This document shows positions 53,421-60,413 of a stretch of DNA of 64,000 nucleotides, piece by piece. Both the position numbers and the translations under genes were made by a program. The stretch is taken from positions 310,001 to 374,000 of the forward strand of contig NZ_NFHL01000003.1 of assembly GCF_002161355.1 (NCBI RefSeq), in the 5' to 3' direction. The notes below the pieces were generated by a model. The model saw only the letters and a list, made by a program, of their open reading frames with translations, was not told the origin of the DNA and ran no database searches. The first letter of the stretch is position 1. Each line of letters opens with the position of its first letter. The DNA comes from Lachnoclostridium sp. An76 (GTDB lineage Bacteria > Bacillota > Clostridia > Lachnospirales > Lachnospiraceae).

Positions 53421-53544
53421 AATGGAATATTGAAAAGTGATTATTATGAAGAGAATAACAATCCTCTGGTGTGGTATAAAAAAAGTTGACAGCTTATTCT
53501 CAAGGATTTCATAATAAAACCAAGAGAATAAGGAGGCATTCAAA

Positions 53545-53877
53545 GTGGCACGTAAATATGACCATGAATACAAAGTACAGGCAGTAAAACTTGCCAAGGA
53601 AATCGGCGGCGCTAAGGCTGCTAAAGAATTAGGAATCCCAGAAGGAACCATCCATACCTGGCTGAAAGCTGTTAGAGCCGGTAAGCTGGATATCGGAGAA
53701 GGCTCCCATACTCCCACCAGCGCAATGAGCCTGGCAGAAGAAATTACCATGCTGCGCAAACGGGTAAAGGAACAGGATAAGGAAATCCGTCGCCTGAAGG
53801 AAGAAAACGAATTCCTGGAGGAAGCCAGTGCTTTTTTCGCCGCCAGCCGTCGGAAGTCGGCAAAAACCAGAGAATGA
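53545..53877 (+). CDS. IS3-family transposase OrfA
   Basis: A 110-residue protein with an N-terminal helix-turn-helix (KVQAVKLAKEIGGAKAAKEL, GIPEGTIHTWLKA) and a C-terminal leucine-zipper-like coil (ITMLRKRVKEQDKEIRRLKE). GTG start 8 nt after AGGAGG. The stop overlaps the OrfB start as ATGA. Intact. Confidence 0.92.
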   Translation: MARKYDHEYKVQAVKLAKEIGGAKAAKELGIPEGTIHTWLKAVRAGKLDIGEGSHTPTSAMSLAEEITMLRKRVKEQDKEIRRLKEENEFLEEASAFFAASRRKSAKTRE

Positions 53878-54793
53878 TCTTTCTGGCCCTGAAGACAGAA
53901 GACGGCAGGATTACCGGGAAAATCTCGTTTTACTGCAGAATGCTTGGGGTCAGCCGCCAAGGCTTCTATAAATATCTCGCAAATAAAGACCGTCCCTGGA
54001 AGTACCAGGATTTGGCAGATGCCATGAAAGAAATCGTCAGTGAAGATGAATGTAACGATACTTATGGTCGAATCCGGATGTACCAGGCATTGTTGCTGAA
54101 ACAGCCGGAAGGAGTGCATATTCCCAGTGAGAGAACCGTATACCGAGTTATGGATCAGATTGGCCTTAGCCATCGACCTAAGAGAAAACCCAACGGGATC
54201 ACAAAGGCTGATCGTGAAGCCATGAAATCGGATGATCTGCTAAAACGGGATTTCCGTTCTGATACCCCATTAGAAAAATGTATTACGGATATCACGGAGA
54301 TTCCGGCATCCAATGGGAAACTGTATGTAAACTGTATGTATCTGCGATTTTTGACTGCTTTGATCTTAGTGTCCTCGGTCTGGCAATGGAAACAAATATG
54401 AAAGCCGATCTATGTATCCATACATTGGAAAACGCCCTGACTGCCTATCCTGCGTTGGAAGGCGCTGTCATCCACAGTGACCGCGGGACACAGTATACCA
54501 GCGAGTCCTACCGTCAGACCATCCGGGAGCATCATATCCATCAAAGCATGAACAGTGCCGGAGGGCGCTGCCATGATAATGCACGCTGCGAGAGCATGTG
54601 GGCCAGAATGAAGACGGAGCTTCTTTATGACCGTTATGACACAAAGCAGATGGAAGTAGAAGAACTAAAGGTACTTATCTGGAGATACTTCCTCAGCTAC
54701 TGGAACAACCGGAGGATCTGCTCTGCCAATGGCGGCCTTCCTCCCATGGTAAAACGCAGGCAGTACTATGAGGCTTTGGAGGTGGCTGCATAG
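53874..54793 (+). pseudogene. IS3-family transposase OrfB, frameshifted
   Basis: The N-terminal part (ISFYCRMLGVSRQGFYKYL, then TPLEKCITDITEIPASNGKLYV) and the C-terminal part (LSVLGLAMETNMKADLC, HSDRGTQYTS, NARCESMWARMKTE) together contain the DDE triad but lie in two frames. The break is an 11-bp tandem duplication, AAACTGTATGT at 54318-54328 and again at 54329-54339. Removing one copy restores NGKLYVSAIFDCFD. The copy is therefore probably unable to move by itself. Confidence 0.93.
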
Positions 54794-54959
54794 TCAGTGA
54801 TATCCTTGAGAAAAATGTGTCAACTAATCTTGACAATATCACTCTGTATTAAACGGGGGACTATATAAATTCCTGTAAAAATATTGGCTTTTATATGGAG
54901 TGGTAAAGAGTCCGTGCAACACAATGAATCATGATGAAAAGGCGCTAGGGAAGTCATCT

Positions 54960-55062
54960 CAAAGCTGTGAGCGGGACGGAGGTTGGGAACCGGAATCGGC
55001 GCCTCTATACCATTGACCTGATGAGGAGAATAACATAACCTGCCGGTAAAAGAAGAGGGGAG
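54960..55062 (+). pseudogene. Decayed RHS core fragment before cassette 3
   Basis: The DNA resembles 48027-48120 of cassette 1 (CTATACCATTGACCTGA, CCGGTAAAAGAAGAGGGGAG) with several small changes and indels that break the frame. It then jumps over roughly 185 bp of core to the QPFGYTGYQ segment. Nothing else is seen between the IS end and this scrap. Confidence 0.65.
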
Positions 55063-55935
55063 ATGCAGCCGTTTGGGTATACGGGGTATCAGAGAGATAA
55101 TATAGCAGGAAGCTATTATGCTCAGGCGAAGGAGTATCAGGCGGATGCGGGGAGATTTGTGGGGATAGATCGGATTGTAGGAGTTTACAGCAATCCGGAA
55201 TGCTTTAATGGTTATATATATTGTATAAATATGCCAATGATAAAGACAGACAAAACAGGTTTTTGGTTTGGAATTGACGATGCAATTGCGGCGGGTGTTG
55301 GTGCGATTGCAGGTGTTGTTTCTCAAGTGGCTTCTGATGTCGTAACAAGTATTGTAACTCAGGAAATCCATATTTCTTCTTGGCAGGATTATGTTGGCTC
55401 TGCAGTGGGTGGAGCTGCGGGTGGAGTTACTACATTATATGCGGGTCCAGTAGTGGGAGCAGCGGTGTCGGGAGGAACCACTACATTGGTAAGCGAGGGG
55501 ATAAAAGCTGTGACAGAGCCGGATTACGACAAAAGTATTCAATCAGTTTTAGTTGAAGCAGGTCAAGATGCATTATTAAATGGAGCTTTTGGATTTGTAT
55601 TTAATGGTTTAAAAATAAAAGGAAATATTAATACGGATCCGTTGGCAAAAATAGGAAATTCTTATAAATATAATTATAAGAACCTGCTTGAAAATCCAAG
55701 AATACAAAGGTTGCTAAATTCTAATAGAAAATATTATATTAATAAAGGCTTAAAAGAACTTATGAAAGCGAAAAAAATATATATCCAAGATGTATTGGAA
55801 TTATCAGAGGAAGCTTTTAAGGGTGCTGTGAGACCAATTGAAATTTTAAAATCTATTTGTCCGAACATTCCGGATTTTATAGAGGAATTTATTCAAGATA
55901 AAGATGTTTGGTTAGAGGTGTCTTGCGATAATTAA
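55063..55935 (+). CDS. RHS tip-only cassette 3
   Basis: A 290-residue frame starting at MQPFGYTGYQRDNIAGSYYA, the last conserved piece of the RHS core, followed by its own tip. Glycine zippers (AAGVGAIAGVVSQVASDVV, GSAVGGAAGGVTTLYAGPVV) lead into a helical Lys/Glu-rich domain ending VSCDN. The ribosome site (AGGGGAG) abuts the ATG, so translation is doubtful. Probably a stored or decaying tip. Confidence 0.75.
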   Translation: MQPFGYTGYQRDNIAGSYYAQAKEYQADAGRFVGIDRIVGVYSNPECFNGYIYCINMPMIKTDKTGFWFGIDDAIAAGVGAIAGVVSQVASDVVTSIVTQEIHISSWQDYVGSAVGGAAGGVTTLYAGPVVGAAVSGGTTTLVSEGIKAVTEPDYDKSIQSVLVEAGQDALLNGAFGFVFNGLKIKGNINTDPLAKIGNSYKYNYKNLLENPRIQRLLNSNRKYYINKGLKELMKAKKIYIQDVLELSEEAFKGAVRPIEILKSICPNIPDFIEEFIQDKDVWLEVSCDN

Positions 55936-55999
55936 AAATGCATATACAAAAATAAAATAATTGAGATCTGCGCACAGTGCAGCGATTGGAGAAAAGAAC

Positions 56000-56455
56000 A
56001 TGGATACATATACTTTAGTAACACGCTATGGGTTGTTTTTCATTATCGAAGTTTTTGCTATTTGGTTTGTAGTAAAAGTTTTTAAAAGAAAAAAATTAAT
56101 AGAATTAGACACAATCAAGAAAAGCAAAGAAAAATGGATAAATATTTTATTAAAAATTGTTATTGGAGCATGGTTGATTATTATCAATATAGGCTCTATA
56201 TATCCAGCACTTTTAGATATACCGTATGTAATCAATAAAGATTATAAATTTATAAAGGGTTTTGCGGCAAGCAGTGATACCGGAAAAACGGATGTAAATT
56301 GGCATATGCGCTCATTTTGGGTCAAAAGCGGATCAAAAAAGGTATATGTTGAAGCAAGAACAAGTTATGTACATGTTGGAGATTATATAGAAGTGCTTTA
56401 TCTGCCGAATTCTCATTTGGGAACCGTAATCAGGAGAACAGAAAGTGAGGAGTAG
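56000..56455 (+). CDS. Candidate immunity protein, YLPxTKxG family member 4
   Basis: A 151-residue protein: helices at about 8-26 and 49-68, LLDIPYVINKDYKFIKGFAA, VYVEARTSYVHVGDYIEVLY and LPNSHLGTVIRR. It is the most divergent member of the family found at 45979, 46367 and 52476. ATG 56000 follows TTGGAGA. It lies 64 nt after cassette 3. Confidence 0.65.
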   Translation: MDTYTLVTRYGLFFIIEVFAIWFVVKVFKRKKLIELDTIKKSKEKWINILLKIVIGAWLIIINIGSIYPALLDIPYVINKDYKFIKGFAASSDTGKTDVNWHMRSFWVKSGSKKVYVEARTSYVHVGDYIEVLYLPNSHLGTVIRRTESEE

Positions 56456-56464
56456 TAAAACAGC

Positions 56465-56992
56465 ATGGATAAATGGATTCAAGTGATAATCTTACTGGCA
56501 GGAATATTTTTTATCAAAGCGTTATTGCCGGACATAAGTAAACAGGAGGATATTTGTACCAATAGTGAGAGGAGTTATATTGTGGATTTCCCTGCTGCAT
56601 TTGGACAGTTGTGCTTGATGATCACAGGGGGGGGAGGGATAGCCTTTTGCATTTTTGCATTTCTATATGATAGAAAATTAGGTGAAGTGTCCCAGGGGCA
56701 TTTGGTATTTTCCGCCATTTTTGCTCTTATTGGTATGGTTGGTATATTTGTAAAATCAAGATGGAGAGTTGTGGTACAGGGAGAACAAATCTGTTTTTAT
56801 AATATTCTTAAACCAAGGATTAAAATTAGGATAAAAGAAATTGAGAAGGTTCAAATTGGGAGAAAGGATGAGTTACGGATTTATTTTTCGGGGAAAAAGA
56901 TAAAGACAATTGATAGACTGACAAATAATTATGAGAACTTTCTGGTTACATTGCTGGAGAATAATGTGGAGATATATAGGTTAGAAGAATAA
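56465..56992 (+). CDS. Candidate immunity protein, membrane plus PH-like domain, member 2
   Basis: A 175-residue protein with helices near 3-20, 48-68 and 80-98, then a beta-rich domain (WRVVVQGEQICFYNILKPRI, KIRIKEIEKVQIGRKDELRI, YFSGKKIKTIDRL). The last part follows the same strand order as the 49155 protein (basic patch, RVYI/RIYF strand, K-K-x-F/I-T-I-D). It lies 9 nt after the preceding immunity candidate. Confidence 0.6.
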   Translation: MDKWIQVIILLAGIFFIKALLPDISKQEDICTNSERSYIVDFPAAFGQLCLMITGGGGIAFCIFAFLYDRKLGEVSQGHLVFSAIFALIGMVGIFVKSRWRVVVQGEQICFYNILKPRIKIRIKEIEKVQIGRKDELRIYFSGKKIKTIDRLTNNYENFLVTLLENNVEIYRLEE

Positions 56993-57068
56993 AAGAACAT
57001 ACAGGATTAAATTGAGGAATAGAGCACTTGTTAATATATCGGACAGTGTTAACTACTAAGGGGGAATA

Positions 57069-57442
57069 GGTGGGGCTAGGAGGATATCGAAGGCAAAGTT
57101 ATTAAAACGGAATGATGCATTAGGAAGGGCGTATAAAACACAAAATATTTTAAATAAAGTAAGCAAAGGTTCATTAATTCTAAATGGGGGAGTAAGTTTT
57201 ATTACTGAATATAACAGAGATTCCAGCTTATCTGTTAAAGAAAAATAGTTAATTCATCAGTGGAGGCAGCATGGTCAATGGGATCAGCAGTTGCAATAGG
57301 GTCAGCAATAGGTAGTGTTATACCAGGTGCCGGGACTGCAGCAGGAGCAGTGGCAGGTTTTGTTGTTGGTATGGCTGCGGCTGTCTTAGCGGATGGAATA
57401 GTTAAAACAAAATGTATTTGGATAAAGGAGATTATACCATGA
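57069..57442 (+). pseudogene. Frameshifted glycine-zipper toxin tip fragment
   Basis: The first frame reads GGARRISKAKLLKRNDALGR ... FITEYNRDSSLSVKEK and stops at 57248. The second frame continues at once with VNSSVEAAWSMGSAVAIGSA ... TAAGAVAGFVVGMAAAVLAD and ends at TGA 57440-57442. One base in the A-run at 57241-57245 would join them. The joined sequence looks like the hydrophobic C-terminal part of glycine-zipper T7SS toxins. Its stop overlaps the next start as ATGA. Confidence 0.7.
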
Positions 57443-58113
57443 TATTAACCAATCTTGATTTGTGTGTGCTTGCGCTGGAGAGTACACACAATATAAAAGA
57501 AATGAAAGATATATTGCCATACGGATTACAGAATAAATTTAAATGGAAAAATGGGATACAGATCAGAAATGCGGTTAAAAGAGTGCATAAAATTTTAGAT
57601 GAATCAGGTGTACTGAAAGATTACAAGTTTCATGATACTATGTCAATAATTTTTCAACCGAAAAAAGTTTATGCATTTTTCCAGAAAAATAATATTGTGA
57701 TTCAGATATATATTTCAGAGTTAGGGAAAGTAAGATTCAACAAAGTGGGGCATGAAACATATGAAATAGCAGAAATTGAGAATGAAGAAATGGTGTTAAA
57801 ACAATATACAAAAGTTAATTTTATGGATTTTTATACTAATATTTTATATAGTGAAAATTTGACCAAATTTGAAAAAATACAAAAGAATTTTTTAAGAGGA
57901 CATCTTAATGATGCGAATTTGGAAAATATATGCGCGATATGTGATGAATTAGAAAATCCAGAGTATATGCTAGTAATTAGTTCATACGAAAAGGGGGAGA
58001 GAAAGGTAGAATTTATTGTATGGAATATTAGTGGAGATGAAATCCGTTTTTGCTGTACAGAGAATAAAAAATCCAATAGCCAGGTGAAATTGGGGATAAT
58101 AAAGAAAAATTAA
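57439..58113 (+). CDS. Probable immunity or partner protein of the broken tip
   Basis: A 224-residue soluble protein without membrane segments: LTNLDLCVLALESTHNIKEM, a charged middle with strands (KKVYAFFQKNNIVIQIYISE) and FIVWNISGDEIRFCCTENK near the end. ATG 57439 overlaps the stop of the frameshifted tip and has AAAGGAG upstream, the arrangement of a coupled toxin-immunity pair. The fold may resemble EspG-like T7SS chaperones, but I cannot confirm this. AT-rich. Confidence 0.55.
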   Translation: MILTNLDLCVLALESTHNIKEMKDILPYGLQNKFKWKNGIQIRNAVKRVHKILDESGVLKDYKFHDTMSIIFQPKKVYAFFQKNNIVIQIYISELGKVRFNKVGHETYEIAEIENEEMVLKQYTKVNFMDFYTNILYSENLTKFEKIQKNFLRGHLNDANLENICAICDELENPEYMLVISSYEKGERKVEFIVWNISGDEIRFCCTENKKSNSQVKLGIIKKN

Positions 58114-58197
58114 ATTTTTAATGCCAGAACAGGGACCTCAGGGCCGGAAATTCAAAAAATATTTGGATTTAACAGGGGATAAAAAGGATCATAATTT

Positions 58198-58818
58198 ATG
58201 AAAGAAAATGTAAAGGATTTTTTGTATTATGGAATAACGCAGGAGATTCCTAAAAAGCAGATTATCGATATGGATATTCTGAGTATCATGCTATTGGCAG
58301 TGGGCTGTGTCATAGAGAGTCACTTTTTGATAATTAACATAGTGATGTTAACAGTGACTGCGTGTAATATTATTCTGACGTTTAACAGGACAACTGTAAA
58401 AGGAGAAAAAATTTTTTGGATATACGGCATCTGGAGTATTTTTCTGAGTATATTTTTTGCTATGCTGGGAACTAAAATAGCATTTTCTGTGTTGGAGCAA
58501 GAGCACTATGAAAAATTTGCTATATGTATTGTTTTGTCCTATCTGCTTATTGCGGTATTGTATGTCGGAATTATTATTTATTTAATCAAAAGGAACTCGT
58601 ATCAGAAATTGAAAAAGACAAATTCACGATTAGTATTTCTTTATTTGGGAGCAGCGGGTATTTTATTGGCTAAAATAATGTTTTCAGGGATGAATTACAA
58701 AAATATTTTGCAAATGGCAAGCATCGTGTGTTATTTATTGTCAATGCTCGCAATGCTGGGGGGCTTTAATTTAATAAAATTCTTTGGAATAAAATACGGG
58801 TTCCACAGGAGAAAATGA
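58198..58818 (+). CDS. Six-helix membrane protein of the toxin array
   Basis: A 206-residue protein with about six hydrophobic helices and short basic loops; family unknown. AAAGGAT lies upstream. The stop is followed after one base by the next start, so the two are likely co-translated. Possible immunity protein for a membrane-acting tip, by position. Confidence 0.6.
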   Translation: MKENVKDFLYYGITQEIPKKQIIDMDILSIMLLAVGCVIESHFLIINIVMLTVTACNIILTFNRTTVKGEKIFWIYGIWSIFLSIFFAMLGTKIAFSVLEQEHYEKFAICIVLSYLLIAVLYVGIIIYLIKRNSYQKLKKTNSRLVFLYLGAAGILLAKIMFSGMNYKNILQMASIVCYLLSMLAMLGGFNLIKFFGIKYGFHRRK

Positions 58819-58819
58819 A

Positions 58820-59833
58820 ATGAATGCAGAAGTGCTTATATCAGCGGCGGTTATACTTATAACTATAATAATAGCCACATATGTAATGAACAGATACCGG
58901 GCAGACCGGGGAAAAAGAAAAGCGGGGAAAAAGAGCACCGGGCAAGAGAAAAAGTATATGATTAAAGCTCCGGATATCCTGAAAGCCGGGCTGCCCTGCG
59001 GCTGCTTTGCAGGATTGACAAATATTATTTTTATTTTAAGTCAGGTATATGATTGGAAATACGTTGGTCAAATAGATGAAATTATATTTTTTATGATCTG
59101 TTTTTCTACATTTACGGGTTTTATGTTATTGGGGATAATCCTTGCATGTTATGGATACATATGGAAAATCGAGTTTGACGAATCGGGGATCATTTACCGG
59201 TCCGCATTAGGCGTTACAAAAAGATTCCGGCTGGAGGACATTACCCGGTATACAGAGAAAAGGCGTCGGAAGTATAAATTTTATCAGGGAGATAAGAGGC
59301 TGTTTCAGTATGAAACAGATGCTATGGGAGATGTATATGAATTACCCATTCTTTTGAAGAGACTGGGTATAACCGGCGAAGAACTGATACCTTCTGACAG
59401 GGACCACTGTATTGTAGAGCCAATGGCCGTTCAAAAAGCGCTTCCGATTTTGGGGGCTATCGGTTATGGAGTTTTTCTAATAATCCTGATTGTTTCAGGG
59501 GACGGGAAGCTCTGGATGTACCTGCTGCTGGGCGGGGTATTTCTGTCCACTATATATTATACAGGAAGTTATCTGTGCGATAAGACAGAAGTAAAGGATA
59601 AGATTTACAGAAAAGAATTTCTGAAAAAGACGAGGAGCGTGGAGTTTTCCCAGATTACGGATGTGAAGGAATATAAAAGTAAAGCTGACAAAGAATATCT
59701 GATTATAAATATAAAAGACGGCAAGCCAATAAAAATCCGAAAACATAATGAAAATATAAACATTCTGATGGACAGGCTGAATGATGAGAGAAAGCATTTC
59801 GCCAGTTATGGAAAGAAAAAAACTCATTTGTAA
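58820..59833 (+). CDS. Candidate immunity protein with two membrane plus PH-like units
   Basis: A 337-residue protein built of two similar halves. Each has a pair of membrane helices and a beta-rich domain (half 1: WKIEFDESGIIYRSALGVTK, FRLEDITRYTEKRRRKYKFY; half 2: DKIYRKEFLKKTRSVEFSQI, TDVKEYKSKADKEYLIINIK). The first domain aligns by eye with the 49155 protein (W-K-x-E-x-x-x-x-x-I-x-x-R-S ... F-x-x-E-D-I-T). AGGAGA upstream. The gap 59834-60004 shows no convincing gene. Confidence 0.62.
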   Translation: MNAEVLISAAVILITIIIATYVMNRYRADRGKRKAGKKSTGQEKKYMIKAPDILKAGLPCGCFAGLTNIIFILSQVYDWKYVGQIDEIIFFMICFSTFTGFMLLGIILACYGYIWKIEFDESGIIYRSALGVTKRFRLEDITRYTEKRRRKYKFYQGDKRLFQYETDAMGDVYELPILLKRLGITGEELIPSDRDHCIVEPMAVQKALPILGAIGYGVFLIILIVSGDGKLWMYLLLGGVFLSTIYYTGSYLCDKTEVKDKIYRKEFLKKTRSVEFSQITDVKEYKSKADKEYLIINIKDGKPIKIRKHNENINILMDRLNDERKHFASYGKKKTHL

Positions 59834-60004
59834 CAAGTCTTCCAACAGAGGCGAAAAGGATGGTTTACAACAAGGAAACTGGAGGCTCTGATCCAAAGGC
59901 AGCTGCCGCTAAGCGGTTTTGCTCAGAGTGCGAATATTTCCTGGAAAATACCAGATTTATCTGGAGAGCCGGTAATTCAAAAAAAGATTTATGTGAGGAG
60001 AATT

Positions 60005-60370
60005 ATGGAAATGGAAGAAGTACAACGGGAAAAAAGAAAAAGAAATCTGATTCTGGCAGCTGCAGCATTTTTCTCAGGTGCATTATGTTATGGGGGCATA
60101 GGAGCTGTAACAGCTGACAAGGCACGGATCATAGAGATAGACAATCAATTTTTGTATATTTTATTTGCTGCGGTGCTGGGGGGATATATTATCTTTTCCC
60201 TGATGTGCGGGATCCTTGTAACGGCAGGGTGGCTGCCAGGAAGGACACTGCGCCAAAAAGTATTTTTTGCTGTTTTATGGATCATCCCGGTTTATTCAGT
60301 GTTATTAGCATTGTTTTACAGCATCCCATATATTATCTGTCAGATTGTCTGGCTAAAGAAAAAGCAATAA
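60005..60370 (+). CDS. Small three-helix membrane protein
   Basis: A 121-residue protein with a charged N-terminus (EEVQREKRKR) and three hydrophobic helices. ATG 60005 or 60011 follows AGGAGA; I list the first. No family recognised. It directly precedes the second full-length RHS toxin gene (43 nt), where the first copy has its small helical partners instead. Confidence 0.58.
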   Translation: MEMEEVQREKRKRNLILAAAAFFSGALCYGGIGAVTADKARIIEIDNQFLYILFAAVLGGYIIFSLMCGILVTAGWLPGRTLRQKVFFAVLWIIPVYSVLLALFYSIPYIICQIVWLKKKQ

Positions 60371-60413
60371 ACAGAAGTACATACATTGAGATAAAAAAGA
60401 GAGGGAAAAAGTA

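Larger units (their letters stand above)
53485..54824 (+). mobile_element. IS3-family insertion sequence (inactivated)
   Basis: Imperfect terminal inverted repeats: GTTGACAGCTTATTCTCAAG at 53485-53504 (continuing to GGAT) against ATCCTTGAGAAAAATGTGTC at 54802-54821 (continuing to AAC). Between them are an OrfA and a broken OrfB in the usual order. The outer ends could extend a few bases further. A target duplication was not identified. It splits the toxin array between cassettes 2 and 3. Confidence 0.85.

Noticed and set aside
59860-60117. Small frame with a CxxC pair between the duplicated PH-like gene and the small membrane protein
   Set aside because: It overlaps the better-supported gene at 60005, has no clear ribosome site and its C-terminal half is only a shifted reading of that gene.
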